A stretch of 32,917 nucleotides of DNA from CAYVZZ01 sp964456185 (GTDB taxonomy: Bacteria > Pseudomonadota > Gammaproteobacteria > Pseudomonadales > Alcanivoracaceae): NCBI GenBank assembly GCA_964456185.1, contig CAYVZZ010000010.1, positions 1-32,917 of the forward strand. Direction: 5' to 3'. This document shows positions 7,540-15,558 of the stretch, piece after piece. The notes beneath the pieces were generated by a model. The model was given only the letters and a program-made list of their open reading frames with translations. It made no database searches and had not been told where the DNA came from. Position numbers and translations under genes: made by a program. How positions within the stretch are numbered: position 1 is the stretch's first letter; each line of letters starts with the position of its first letter.

Positions 7540-9581
7540 TGGAAACCGCATCCCTATTGATTGAGTTGGGCACCGAAGAACTGCCGCCCGTTGCCCTGCC
7601 CGCCTTGCGCGATGCCTTGGTGGATTCGGTCGTCGCGCAATTGGACGAGGCCGGTTTTGCGCATGGCAAGGTGCAACGTTTCGCTGCCCCGCGTCGCCTG
7701 GCGTTTCGTATTAATGATTTGGCCTTGAAGCAACCCGATCGCCAAGTCGAACGCCGCGGCCCTTCGTTAAAAGCCGCTTATGACGCCGACGGCAACCCTA
7801 CTCGTGCCGCCGAGGGCTTTGCCAAGTCCGCCGGTTTAACGGTTGACCAGCTGGACAAAATGGAAACGCCCAAAGGCACCTGGTTGGTCGCGCATCTTAC
7901 CGAAAAAGGCCAAGGCTTGGCCGAGCTGATGCCGGCATATTTGGATAAAGCCATTCATCAATTACCCATCCCCAAACGCATGCATTGGGGTGCCAGCCGC
8001 GTGGAGTTTGTGCGCCCGGTGCATTGGCTGGTGGCTCTGCTGGACGACAAGGTGCTGCCTCTGGAATTGCTTGGGCTGCAAAGCGGACGTGAATCCTCGG
8101 GGCATCGCTTTCACCACCCCGGGCCGGTGAGTCTGGCGAATGCGACCGATTACGAAAGCGCACTGGAAGCCGCCCACGTCATGGTGGACTTCGAGCGCCG
8201 TCGTCAGCAAATCGAGCAAGGCGCTACGCAATTGGGCAAACAAGCCGGTGGCGAAGTGCGTATGCTGCCTGAGCTGCTTGATGAAGTGACAGCGCTTGTG
8301 GAATGGCCGGTACCGCTATTAGCCGAGTTTGAAGAACGCTTCCTGCGCGTGCCGCAAGAAGCACTGATTGCCACCATGGAAAGCGACCAGAAATATTTCC
8401 CTGTGCTGGATGCTGACGGCAAGCTGCTGAATGCCTTTGTGTTTGTCAGCAATATCGAATCGGCCGATCCACAGCAAGTGATTGCCGGTAATCAGCGCGT
8501 AGTGCGTCCGCGGTTGGCCGATGCCGAGTTTTTCTATGATCTGGATTGCAAGAAAACGTTGCAACAACATGCCGAGCCGCTGAAACGCACGGTATTCCAG
8601 CAACAGCTGGGTACTATCGCCGATAAATCGGCGCGCGTGGCTAAGTTGGCAGTGGTGATTGCCGAGCAGCTAGGTGGCAGCGCTAACTGGGCTGAGCAAG
8701 CGGCGCTGTTGGCCAAAGCTGACCTGACTACTGCCATGGTGGGCGAATTCGCCAAGATGCAAGGCATCATGGGGCGTTATCTGGCTGAAAACCAAGAGTT
8801 GCCAGATGAAGTGGCGGCGACCATGGAAGAGCAATATCTACCCAAGCATGCGGGTGATGCGCTGCCGGCGTCAACCACGGGGCAAGCGGTCGCGTTGGCC
8901 GACAAAATTGATACGCTGGTGGGGATTTTTGGCATTGGTGCCAAACCTTCCGGCACCAAAGACCCCTTTGCCTTGCGCCGTGCCGCACTGGGCGTGCTGC
9001 GCATTGTTGTCGAACAGCAATTGCCTTTGAATCTGGCCGATTTGGTCGATAAAGCCGTGTCTGCCTTGGGTGACAAGATCAACCCAGCACAAGGCCAAGA
9101 AGCGCTGGGATTCATCATTGGTCGCTATCGCAGTTTCTACCAAGAACAAGGTTTCAGTACGCCGCTTATTCAGGCAGTGACTCAAGTGCGTGCCGAGCAA
9201 CCCTTGGATTTGGATCAGCGCCTACATGCCTTGGCCGATTTTCAGCAACAACCTGCCTGTGCTGCCTTAGCTGCCGCCAACAAACGGGTTGCCAATATTC
9301 TGGCGAAGCAAGGTGACGGTGCGAAAACCGTCGTTAACGCTGGCCTCTTGCAAGAGGCTGCCGAAAAGGCTTTGTACGATGCGCTGCAAAAAGTCGATAC
9401 CCGTGGAGACTACCCTGCCCGTTTAACGCAGTTATCCGCGTTACGCGAGCCGGTTGATGCGTTCTTCGAGCAGGTGATGGTCATGGTCGATGACGAGGCC
9501 TTAAAAGCCAATCGCCTGGCGTTATTGGCGCAGTTGCGCGGCTTGTTTATGCAGGTAGCCGATATATCCCTGTTGGATTGA
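7539..9581 (+). CDS. glyS: Glycyl-tRNA synthetase beta subunit
   Basis: The 680-residue beta subunit contributes tRNA recognition. It begins METASLLIELGTEELPPVALP, characteristic of GlyS, followed by RFAAPRRLAFRI and KRMHWG...FVRPVHWLVALLDD. The HD-like region carries the segment GIFGIGAKPSGTKDPFALRRAALGVLRI (about residues 460-490), and the C-terminal part resembles a DALR anticodon-binding domain ending in RLALLAQLRGLFMQVADISLL. AAGGGG (7525-7530) inside the end of glyQ serves as ribosome-binding site. gmhB follows 14 bp downstream, so the three genes are probably one transcript. Confidence 0.97.
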   Translation: METASLLIELGTEELPPVALPALRDALVDSVVAQLDEAGFAHGKVQRFAAPRRLAFRINDLALKQPDRQVERRGPSLKAAYDADGNPTRAAEGFAKSAGLTVDQLDKMETPKGTWLVAHLTEKGQGLAELMPAYLDKAIHQLPIPKRMHWGASRVEFVRPVHWLVALLDDKVLPLELLGLQSGRESSGHRFHHPGPVSLANATDYESALEAAHVMVDFERRRQQIEQGATQLGKQAGGEVRMLPELLDEVTALVEWPVPLLAEFEERFLRVPQEALIATMESDQKYFPVLDADGKLLNAFVFVSNIESADPQQVIAGNQRVVRPRLADAEFFYDLDCKKTLQQHAEPLKRTVFQQQLGTIADKSARVAKLAVVIAEQLGGSANWAEQAALLAKADLTTAMVGEFAKMQGIMGRYLAENQELPDEVAATMEEQYLPKHAGDALPASTTGQAVALADKIDTLVGIFGIGAKPSGTKDPFALRRAALGVLRIVVEQQLPLNLADLVDKAVSALGDKINPAQGQEALGFIIGRYRSFYQEQGFSTPLIQAVTQVRAEQPLDLDQRLHALADFQQQPACAALAAANKRVANILAKQGDGAKTVVNAGLLQEAAEKALYDALQKVDTRGDYPARLTQLSALREPVDAFFEQVMVMVDDEALKANRLALLAQLRGLFMQVADISLLD

Positions 9582-9595
9582 ATGAGATACCCGTT

Positions 9596-10156
9596 ATGAA
9601 ACTGGTGATTCTCGACCGGGATGGCGTCATTAATCAAGATTCTGACGACTACATCAAGTCGCCAGAAGAATGGCTACCGCTACCGGGCAGCGCTGAGGCC
9701 ATTGCCCTGCTAAACCAAGCCGGTTATCAAGTAGTGGTCGCGACCAATCAATCGGGTATTGGACGCGGCTACTATAGCGAAGAAACCTTGGCTGCTATCC
9801 ATAATAAAATGCTCAAGCATCTGGCCGATCATAATGCGGATTTGGCGAGTATATTCTATTGCCCGCATACACCAGATGATCAATGTGATTGCCGTAAACC
9901 GGCCAGTGGGCTACTGGATCAAATTGCCGCCCGGCTTGGCGTCTCGCTGGCAGGCGCGCCGCTGGTTGGTGACAGCCTGCGAGACCTGCAGGCCGGTTTA
10001 TCACATCAATGTCGCCCCGTATTGGTAAAAACGGGAAAAGGGTTGCGCACCCTGAAAAAAGGCTTGCCCGACGAGTTAACAAATACCCCTGTATATAATG
10101 ATTTACACGCATTTGTCGTTGAGTTTCTATCGGAAACCGATCAGCTAAATCATTAA
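9596..10156 (+). CDS. gmhB: D-glycero-beta-D-manno-heptose-1,7-bisphosphate 7-phosphatase
   Basis: This HAD-family phosphatase removes the C7 phosphate in ADP-heptose synthesis for the LPS inner core. The start is the ATG at 9596 (MKLVILDRDGVINQ). A TTG at 9578 is in frame, but it adds residues not expected in the family and overlaps the glyS stop. HAD motif I is DRDGV (Asp7 and Asp9), motif II is TNQSG, and the GmhB zinc loop is CPHTPDDQCDC followed by RKP. GDSLRDLQAG supplies the acidic motif IV. The length of 186 residues is normal. It pairs functionally with waaA about 15 kb downstream, as both act in LPS core assembly. No hairpin terminator is visible after the stop. Confidence 0.93.
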   Translation: MKLVILDRDGVINQDSDDYIKSPEEWLPLPGSAEAIALLNQAGYQVVVATNQSGIGRGYYSEETLAAIHNKMLKHLADHNADLASIFYCPHTPDDQCDCRKPASGLLDQIAARLGVSLAGAPLVGDSLRDLQAGLSHQCRPVLVKTGKGLRTLKKGLPDELTNTPVYNDLHAFVVEFLSETDQLNH

Positions 10157-10201
10157 ATACCTCCCCGTTTTTGTTTATACATTGTTTTAAGTTTTTACTT
10201 A

Positions 10202-10230
10202 TTGCATCTATTCTTTTGTTTGGATATATT
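10202..10230 (+). promoter_or_regulatory. Sigma-70 promoter candidate for the H-NS-like gene
   Basis: TTGCAT (10202-10207), 17-bp spacer, TATATT (10225-10230), in a markedly AT-rich 136-bp intergenic region. The AT-richness would also suit autoregulation by the H-NS-like product, but that is inference. Confidence 0.5.
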
Positions 10231-10292
10231 ATCCGCAACGGCCAATAGTATTAATTGGTTTAATTCACAAACTGTGAGTAAGAGGCATACCA

Positions 10293-10604
10293 ATGGATAT
10301 CGACAATCTATCTGTTAGCGAATTAAAGCGTTTGGAAAAGGAAGTACAAAACAAAATCCAAGTACGTTTTGAAAAAGAGAAAGAAGAACTGCGTCAGCAG
10401 ATTCGTAATATCGCCAAAGAAGCCGGCACCACGGTAGAAGAGCTATTCGGTGTTCGCGGTAACCGCCGTCGCGGTAAAGTGGCGCCAAAATATGCCAACC
10501 CGAGTAACCCAGAGCAAACTTGGACGGGTCGTGGCCGCATGCCGCGTTGGTTGCAAGAAAAGGTCGATGCAGGCGCTAAACGTGAAGACTTCCTGATCAA
10601 ATGA
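10293..10604 (+). CDS. H-NS family nucleoid-associated protein
   Basis: A 103-residue protein with an N-terminal coiled-coil oligomerisation region (about residues 5-45, SELKRLEKEVQNKIQ...) and an H-NS C-terminal DNA-binding domain (about 60-103). The domain contains KYANPSNPEQTWTGRGR and MPRWLQEKVDAG, including the GRGR hook that inserts into AT-rich minor grooves. A basic linker (RGNRRRGKV) separates the two. Family members silence AT-rich, often horizontally acquired genes. The start is supported by AAGAGG (10280-10285). The stop overlaps the start of gloA by four bases (ATGA), an unusual partnership for a nucleoid protein. It is shorter than E. coli H-NS (137 residues) and closer to the short HvrA/BpH3-type proteins. 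Confidence 0.93.
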   Translation: MDIDNLSVSELKRLEKEVQNKIQVRFEKEKEELRQQIRNIAKEAGTTVEELFGVRGNRRRGKVAPKYANPSNPEQTWTGRGRMPRWLQEKVDAGAKREDFLIK

Positions 10605-11020
10605 AGTACCTGCACACCATGGTGAGGGTGCGCGACATCGACGCCTCCCTCGCCTTTTATTGCGATGGCCTTGGCCTAGAAGAAGTGCACCGCAAAGAGG
10701 TGCCCAAAGGCCGCTTTACACTGATCTTTCTGGCCGCGCCCGGCGATCATGACGCGCAAGTCGAACTGACCTGGAACTGGGACGACGAGGAATACACCGG
10801 CGGCCGCAATTTTGGTCACTTGGCCTATGAAGTGGACGACATTTATGCGCTTTGTGCGCATTTGCAATCACAAGGCATCACCATCAACCGCCCGCCCCGC
10901 GATGGTCACATGGCGTTTGTGAAGTCGCCTGACGGTATTTCCGTCGAGTTACTGCAAAAGGGCGATGCCCTACCGCCAGCCGAACCTTGGGCGTCCATGG
11001 AGAATACCGGCAGCTGGTAA
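10601..11020 (+). CDS. gloA: Lactoylglutathione lyase (glyoxalase I)
   Basis: The enzyme converts the hemithioacetal of methylglyoxal and glutathione to S-lactoylglutathione in the cytosol. The 139-residue protein has two VOC beta-alpha-beta modules. The metal ligands expected from E. coli GloA are in place: His5 (YLHTMVRV), Glu55 (AQVELTWNW), His73 (FGHLAYEV) and Glu116 (ISVELLQK). The compact length indicates the nickel-dependent bacterial type. Its ATG overlaps the stop of the H-NS-like gene, so translation is probably coupled. An intrinsic terminator follows 28 bp after the stop. Confidence 0.95.
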   Translation: MKYLHTMVRVRDIDASLAFYCDGLGLEEVHRKEVPKGRFTLIFLAAPGDHDAQVELTWNWDDEEYTGGRNFGHLAYEVDDIYALCAHLQSQGITINRPPRDGHMAFVKSPDGISVELLQKGDALPPAEPWASMENTGSW

Positions 11021-11048
11021 CATTTAATGTTTGTCGGTTTTTGTTAAG

Positions 11049-11072
11049 AAAGGGGCTTCGGCCTCTTTTTTG
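11049..11072 (+). terminator. Intrinsic terminator after gloA
   Basis: Stem AAAGGGGC / GCCTCTTT (one G-T pair) closed by a TTCG tetraloop, continuing into a T-run. It is the clearest rho-independent terminator in the window and separates gloA from the crotonase gene. Confidence 0.85.
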
Positions 11073-11125
11073 TCATTTGTTTCCGGGGCGTTTCAGGTTA
11101 CCTTGGACTTTTTGCCGAGGCGATT

Positions 11126-11995
11126 ATGCAATACGAGCACATCCTCTACGACGTCACTGATGGCATCCTCACGCTGACCTTAAACCGCCCTGACCATCTC
11201 AATGCGTGGACATTGCAGATGAAAGACGAGCTGCTGGACGCCATGGCGCGTGCCAATGCAGATGATGCAGTGCGGGTCATTGTGGTGACGGGTGCCGGGA
11301 AACACTTCTGTGCGGGCATGGAGCTGAACCGCCCCGAAGGCAATATTTTTGGTTACGACATTCCCCAGGGTGATACGCTTAACTTAGCGGAAATCCGTGA
11401 TTCCGGTGGTGAGTTTGCCCTAGCCGTTTATAACAGCAATAAGCCGGTGATTGCCGCCATTAATGGGGCGGCGGTGGGTGTGGGCATCACCATGACCTTG
11501 CCGATGGACTTCCGTGTGGCACGCAAAGGTGCGAAGTTGGGCTTTGTGTTTACCAAGCGCGGCATTGTGCCGGAAACCTGTTCCAGCTGGTTCTTGCCGC
11601 GGCTGGTGGGACAGCAGAAGGCCTTGGAATGGACGATTACGGGCGACATCTTTCAAGCCGAGGAAGCCAAAGAGGCTGGCTTGCTTCACAGCCTGCACGA
11701 CAAGGGCGAGGTGCTGGAAGCTGCCTATGCGTTGGCGCGGCGGTTGATGCATAAAACCTCACCCACCGCCGTCGCTTTGACGCGCCAGATGATGTGGCGC
11801 AACCCCAACTTCAGCCATCCATTTGCTGCTCATAATGTGGACTCCAAGTTGATGTATATCACCGATATCCATATGGATGGCCGCGATGGTTTTGATGCCT
11901 TTCTGGAAAAACGCGAGCCGGTGTTTACCGCCAAGGTATCGCAAGACATGCCGAAGACAGACTTTTGGGAAGAGCCGACACTGGATGACTTCTAA
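11126..11995 (+). CDS. Crotonase-family protein, enoyl-CoA isomerase-like active site
   Basis: The 289-residue protein has the crotonase fold: LNRPDHLNAW near the N-terminus, the oxyanion-hole loops HFCAGMEL (about 60-67) and NGAAVGVG (113-120), and LTGD-like ITGDIFQAEEAKEAGLLH. The two catalytic glutamates of enoyl-CoA hydratase are not conserved at their usual places (Thr and Phe by my alignment). Glu150 in RGIVPETCSSWFLPRLVG instead matches the position of the catalytic Glu in delta3,delta2-enoyl-CoA isomerases (PEGCSS motif). I therefore favour isomerisation over hydration, although databases would probably call it enoyl-CoA hydratase. GAGGCG lies upstream of the ATG. A role in fatty-acid breakdown fits the other acyl-CoA genes nearby. 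Confidence 0.85.
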   Translation: MQYEHILYDVTDGILTLTLNRPDHLNAWTLQMKDELLDAMARANADDAVRVIVVTGAGKHFCAGMELNRPEGNIFGYDIPQGDTLNLAEIRDSGGEFALAVYNSNKPVIAAINGAAVGVGITMTLPMDFRVARKGAKLGFVFTKRGIVPETCSSWFLPRLVGQQKALEWTITGDIFQAEEAKEAGLLHSLHDKGEVLEAAYALARRLMHKTSPTAVALTRQMMWRNPNFSHPFAAHNVDSKLMYITDIHMDGRDGFDAFLEKREPVFTAKVSQDMPKTDFWEEPTLDDF

Positions 11996-12010
11996 ACGCG
12001 AGTTGCGCTC

Positions 12011-12355
12011 ATGACAGCAGCTGAACTTTATGCCATTGCTTTAGGTGGCCTGTTGGCCGCCTGTTTGCTATGGGCTTGGTGCTTCGTGCCACGCTGGCAG
12101 GCGGCACGCCATAATGCGGATGCCCTGCAATATAAGTTTTATGTGGAAGCCATTGCCGTGGCGTTGGTTGCCGGATTGGGCGTAATTGCCGGCGGTGCGG
12201 GGCAGCCGGGTGTCCCGGCCGCCGCTGGCGGCGTTGTGTTGATGCGCTGGCTGCTGGGTTGGGTTAAACCGCTTGTTTGGCGGTTTATCTGGCAGCTGCT
12301 GATGAGCCTTTGCGGTTGGGCGTTGTTATTATTGCTGGTATTCCGGTATTTCTGA
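12011..12355 (+). CDS. Small hypothetical membrane protein
   Basis: A 114-residue protein of unrecognised family. It has about three to four hydrophobic segments (roughly residues 5-26, 46-66, 70-85 and 92-112) with little else: a short basic loop WQAARHNADALQYK after the first segment and a Gly/Ala-rich stretch GAGQPGVPAAAGG in the middle. It starts 15 bp after the crotonase stop, so it is probably co-transcribed. The ribosome-binding site is weak (CGAG). It ends exactly where the convergent pgpA begins its stop, with no base between. Reality as a gene is likely from the membrane-like composition and tight packing; function is unknown. Confidence 0.65.
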   Translation: MTAAELYAIALGGLLAACLLWAWCFVPRWQAARHNADALQYKFYVEAIAVALVAGLGVIAGGAGQPGVPAAAGGVVLMRWLLGWVKPLVWRFIWQLLMSLCGWALLLLLVFRYF

Positions 12356-12373
12356 TTAGAAAAGACCGGGATA
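12339..12373. terminator. Stem-loop across the stops of the 114-aa gene and pgpA
   Basis: Outer stem TATTCCGGT / ACCGGGATA (one G-T pair), inner stem TTTCT / AGAAA, loop GATT. The two convergent stop codons lie in and next to the loop. No T-run follows on either strand, so it resembles the hairpin at 2325-2352 more than a classical terminator. Confidence 0.5.
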
Positions 12374-12844
12374 AAAATAAAACAGCGCTTGCATGACGAT
12401 GGCCGCCATCACACCTGCTGCAATGTCATCGACCATAATGCCGGTGCCGCCGGGGATGTTTTTGTCCAGCCAGCTGACCGGCCAGGGTTTGAGGATGTCG
12501 AAAATACGAAACGCTACAAAGCCGATAATCGCCGTGCCCCAACTAACGGGTAGGGCAATCAAGGTAATAAACAGCCCGGCAAACTCGTCCCAGACGATAT
12601 GCCCCGAATCATGTACGCCCATATCGTGCGATGTTTTACCACATAACCAGGGCCCTGCGGCGATGACGCCCAAGGTAATCAGCGCATAACCCCAAAGCGG
12701 CAAAAAACTGGCCATGAGCCACCAGAGCGGCATGGCAGCCAGGGTGCCAAAGGTGCCGGGTGCCCAAGGCATTAGCCCTGAGCCAAAACCGGCAGCTAGC
12801 AGGTGAACAGGATGAGAGGCGCGGGGCTTGGGTTTGTTGGACAT
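12356..12844 (-). CDS. pgpA: Phosphatidylglycerophosphatase A
   Basis: This inner-membrane enzyme dephosphorylates phosphatidylglycerophosphate to phosphatidylglycerol. The 162-residue protein carries PgpA motifs: GFGSGLMPWAPGTFGTLAA near the N-terminus, HIVWDEFAGLFIT (acidic metal ligands), FRIFDILKPWPVSWLD and GGTGIMVDDIAAG. Three to four membrane segments are visible. It lies 42 bp after thiL, last in the leftward glyA-to-pgpA block, as is common in Gammaproteobacteria. The ribosome-binding site is poor (AAGGCC at long spacing). Confidence 0.95.
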   Translation of the reverse strand: MSNKPKPRASHPVHLLAAGFGSGLMPWAPGTFGTLAAMPLWWLMASFLPLWGYALITLGVIAAGPWLCGKTSHDMGVHDSGHIVWDEFAGLFITLIALPVSWGTAIIGFVAFRIFDILKPWPVSWLDKNIPGGTGIMVDDIAAGVMAAIVMQALFYFYPGLF

Positions 12845-12886
12845 CGACTGGTTTGGCCTTGTTGTTGGGATTGTTAAACAGAATGA

Positions 12887-13801
12887 TTAGAAATGTTGCC
12901 AGCCTAATTGGGATATCGCCAAGGGTTGGCTAGCATCTTCAACCAAAAGGCCGCTACCCTGGGGTGTTACCTGCCCCAGTGTAAAACAGCCCGCAGGCAC
13001 TTCATTCTCAGCCGGTAGCGTAAAGAGTAACAAATAATCGTCGCCGCCGGTCAGTTGCAGTTGTCGTAGTTGAGCTGCAGTGTGGCTTGTCGGGCTGGTG
13101 AGCGGGGGTAGGTTATCGAGCGTGAGTTGGGCACCCAAATCACCACTTTCTCTTAACAGGTGTTGTAGGTCGGCGAGCAGGCCGTCTGATACATCGATGC
13201 AGCTGCTGGCGTGACCCAACAGGCGTTGACCCAGTGCCAGCTGCGGTTGCGGATAGCAGAAGCGTGTTACTGCGTGGGTATCCTTGATTCCTTCCTGCCA
13301 CTGCAGCAGCCCCAGTGCGGCTTCACCCGGTAGGCCGCCAATGACAATTTGGTCGCCCGGCCGAGCGCCGTTGCGCCGTAACGCCTGCCCCGTTGGCACT
13401 TGGCCGGTCGCTTGAATGCTAATGGCCAGGTTGCCTTTAACGGTATCGCCACCAACCAGGCTGGTGTGGGTGGCGTCTGCCAAGGCATAAAAGCCGTCAC
13501 AAAAGCCCTCTAACCAGGCGCTATCGATTTGCGGTAAGCAAAGGCTGAGCAGGCACCAGCGGGGGCTGGCTCCCATGGCAGCCAAGTCTGACAAATTGGT
13601 TGCCAAGCTGCGGTGGCCAATGGCCTGAGCGGGAAAATGAGTAGGGAAATGGCGTCCTTCAATCAGCGTGTCCAGCGTCATGACCAGCGAATGGTTAGGC
13701 GAGGGCGTGAGCAGAGCAGCATCGTCGCCCGGCCCGAGTAGCACGCCGTCACCTTGGGTGCGGTGGCGAAAATAGTGATTGATGAGATCAAATTCGCGCA
13801 C
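12887..13801 (-). CDS. thiL: Thiamine-monophosphate kinase
   Basis: The enzyme phosphorylates thiamine monophosphate to thiamine pyrophosphate. The 304-residue protein shows the PurM/ThiL pattern: REFDLINHYF, GPGDDAALL (Asp metal/ATP site), DTLIEGRHFP, LATNLSDLAAMGA, LVGGDTVKG, IDVSDGLLADLQHLL and LTGGDDYLLLFT. The start codon is GTG; AAGGAA lies upstream at slightly long spacing, and an ATG just before it is in the wrong frame. It follows nusB by 21 bp. No THI-box is present, consistent with its position inside a long operon. Confidence 0.95.
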   Translation of the reverse strand: MREFDLINHYFRHRTQGDGVLLGPGDDAALLTPSPNHSLVMTLDTLIEGRHFPTHFPAQAIGHRSLATNLSDLAAMGASPRWCLLSLCLPQIDSAWLEGFCDGFYALADATHTSLVGGDTVKGNLAISIQATGQVPTGQALRRNGARPGDQIVIGGLPGEAALGLLQWQEGIKDTHAVTRFCYPQPQLALGQRLLGHASSCIDVSDGLLADLQHLLRESGDLGAQLTLDNLPPLTSPTSHTAAQLRQLQLTGGDDYLLLFTLPAENEVPAGCFTLGQVTPQGSGLLVEDASQPLAISQLGWQHF

Positions 13802-13822
13802 AGCAGGTCATTCCTTGCCGGC

Positions 13823-14278
13823 CTAGCCCTGTCGTTCTGCTTGCCGAAGTTGTTTGCTGAGTTTGTCGAGTACGCCGTTGACGTATTTGTAGGCATCTTG
13901 AGCGCCAAACTCTTTGGCCAGTTCGACGCCTTCATTGATGGCCACCTGATAGGGCACGTCAATACAGTGCTTCAGCTCGTAGCAGCCGATATAAAGGATG
14001 GCATGCTCAACTGGTGTTAGGCGCTGCGGCGGGCGATCCAGGGTGGTTGCCAACAAGGCATCCAGCTCGTCAGCCTGTTCAACCACGCCTTTGAGCAATT
14101 TGGAAAAATAAGGGCGGTCGACGGCTTGAATATCCAGGCCGGTATCGTCTGTGCCCACATGCGCCAGAAAGTAGACTTCGATTTCGGTCGGGCTGGTGCC
14201 ATTAAGCTGCCATTGATACAGCGCCTGCAGGGCGGCGTTGCGCGCGCGTTGGCGCGCTTCGAAAGCGCTATTGCTCAT
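13823..14278 (-). CDS. nusB: Transcription antitermination factor NusB
   Basis: NusB binds boxA RNA together with NusE (S10) during rRNA antitermination. The 151-residue all-helical protein begins with RQRARNAALQALYQWQL (Arg-rich, RNA-binding helix) and ends with the conserved block PYQVAINEGVELAKEFGAQDAYKYVNGVLDKL. Its ATG overlaps the ribH stop by one base (TAATG), which couples translation. It terminates with TAG, showing that amber is a normal stop codon here. Confidence 0.96.
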   Translation of the reverse strand: MSNSAFEARQRARNAALQALYQWQLNGTSPTEIEVYFLAHVGTDDTGLDIQAVDRPYFSKLLKGVVEQADELDALLATTLDRPPQRLTPVEHAILYIGCYELKHCIDVPYQVAINEGVELAKEFGAQDAYKYVNGVLDKLSKQLRQAERQG

Positions 14279-14748
14279 TAGAGTTGGCCGTAAAGGTTGG
14301 CCATTTCCAATACCGCCAACGCCGCATCGGCGCCTTTGTTGCCTGCCTTGGTACCGGCACGTTCGATGGCTTGCTCAATGGTGTCGGTGGTGATGACGCC
14401 GAAGCCCACGGGTACGCCGGTTTCCATGCTGACCTGGGCAATGCCTTTGGAGCATTCCGCGCAAACATAATCGAAATGCGGGGTAGCACCACGAATGACG
14501 GCGCCCAACGCAATCACACCGTCAAACTGTTGCTTGCTCAGCAATTGTTTGGTGGCCAAAGGCAGCTCCCAAGCACCGGGAACACGCACCAAGGTGATGG
14601 CGCTTTTGTCGATGCCATGACGCACCAAAGCATCAATGGCACCCTCGACCAGGCTTTCGACAACAAAGCTGTTGAAGCGGGCGACAACAATGGCAAAACG
14701 GCCTTTGGTGGCAGTAAGCTTGCCTTCCAGAGTGGTGATATCGGTCAT
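14278..14748 (-). CDS. ribH: 6,7-dimethyl-8-ribityllumazine synthase
   Basis: The enzyme condenses 5-amino-6-ribitylaminouracil with 3,4-dihydroxy-2-butanone 4-phosphate, the penultimate riboflavin step. The frame is open upstream to 14949, but that extension lacks family similarity; ATG 14748 has AGGATA about seven bases upstream. The 156-residue product carries RFNSFVVESLVEGA, VPGAWELPLATKQL, ALGAVIRGATPHFDYVC and GVPVGFGVITTDTIEQAIERAGTKAGNKG. The His in PHFDYV matches the catalytic His. It begins 46 bp after tpm, whereas it usually follows ribBA directly. Confidence 0.96.
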   Translation of the reverse strand: MTDITTLEGKLTATKGRFAIVVARFNSFVVESLVEGAIDALVRHGIDKSAITLVRVPGAWELPLATKQLLSKQQFDGVIALGAVIRGATPHFDYVCAECSKGIAQVSMETGVPVGFGVITTDTIEQAIERAGTKAGNKGADAALAVLEMANLYGQL

Positions 14749-14794
14749 GCTGTTATCCTGACTGTGATTTACCGGCATTCTACCGATATTTGCG

Positions 14795-15457
14795 TTAATT
14801 TTCCCGTTGTAATTGCCATGCCTCGCTAAAGAACTCGCTGGCACCGCGCTCGCGGAAGTCGGGGTTGCGTTCGATGATGCTGGTGCTTTCCAGTTGGTGT
14901 AGCTGCCAATCAGGCAAATCGTTGACGAGTTCGGACTGGGGGACGGCAAAGGGCGGACCGGTCATTTCTGCTTGCGGGTAATCGACCGTCAGCAACAAGC
15001 CACGGCATCCTTTAGGCAAAGCGCCGTAAACGGCTTGCCGGTAGGCGGGGCGTTGGTCGGCGGGTAGCGCGATCATGGCACCACGGTCGAACACGGCTTG
15101 GCAATTCGCCAAAATGTCAGCGTCCACGGCGAACAAGTCGCCACAAATAATATGAATTTGCCCGGCCACATAGTGGGTGCCGTGGGGGAAGGATTCGATT
15201 TCCGGTTGCAGGTCGTGCTCGGCGAAAAAATGCTGCACGGCCAGTTCGGACACTTCGATACCCAGCACTTCGTGGCCTTGTCCTGCCAACCAAAGCAAAT
15301 CGAGTGACTTGCCGCAAAAAGGCACCAATACACGGGTTTCTCCCGGCAGGTCGAGCTTGTCCCAATAGGTTTGCAACAGAGGGGTGACCTGCTGCTGGTG
15401 CCAGCCGGTGCTACCGTCTTCCCAGCGTTGTTGCCAGTAGGTCTTGTCTAGTGTCAT
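14795..15457 (-). CDS. tpm: Thiopurine S-methyltransferase family protein
   Basis: This SAM-dependent methyltransferase has 220 residues, the normal size for bacterial TPMT, which methylates thiopurines and in some bacteria selenium or tellurium oxyanions. Visible features: YWQQRWEDGSTGWHQ, SAM motif I VLVPFCGKSLDLLWLAGQGHEVLGIEVS (about 43-70), FDRGAMIALPADQRPAY and LLLTVDYPQAEMTGPPFAVP. It sits between DUF805 and ribH, an insertion into the usual riboflavin gene order. GGGACA precedes the ATG. It is separated from DUF805 by a strong hairpin, so it may have its own promoter; I did not identify one. Confidence 0.92.
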   Translation of the reverse strand: MTLDKTYWQQRWEDGSTGWHQQQVTPLLQTYWDKLDLPGETRVLVPFCGKSLDLLWLAGQGHEVLGIEVSELAVQHFFAEHDLQPEIESFPHGTHYVAGQIHIICGDLFAVDADILANCQAVFDRGAMIALPADQRPAYRQAVYGALPKGCRGLLLTVDYPQAEMTGPPFAVPQSELVNDLPDWQLHQLESTSIIERNPDFRERGASEFFSEAWQLQREN

Positions 15458-15508
15458 GGATTGTCCCGTGTGTGACGGTAAATGGTGAATTCATTGTGCC
15501 GTGAAACG

Positions 15509-15538
15509 CAAAACGCCCGCAAGTCGGCGGGCGTTTTG
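15509..15538. terminator. Strong stem-loop between DUF805 and tpm
   Basis: CAAAACGCCCGC, loop AAGTCG, GCGGGCGTTTTG: a perfect 12-bp stem with a T4 run at the end of the 3' arm on both strands. In the leftward direction it lies 20 bp after the DUF805 stop and would end that transcript before tpm, or attenuate it. Confidence 0.7.
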
Positions 15539-15558
15539 ACTGGGTCGTGTGGCCGCTG

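Noticed and set aside
14236..14262. GC-alternating stretch near the nusB start that looks repeat-like
   Set aside because: It is explained by codons for the Arg/Ala-rich first helix of NusB.
14749..14949. 67-residue N-terminal extension of the ribH frame
   Set aside because: The extension overlaps tpm in another frame, has low-complexity Ser/Pro/Ala sequence and no lumazine synthase similarity.
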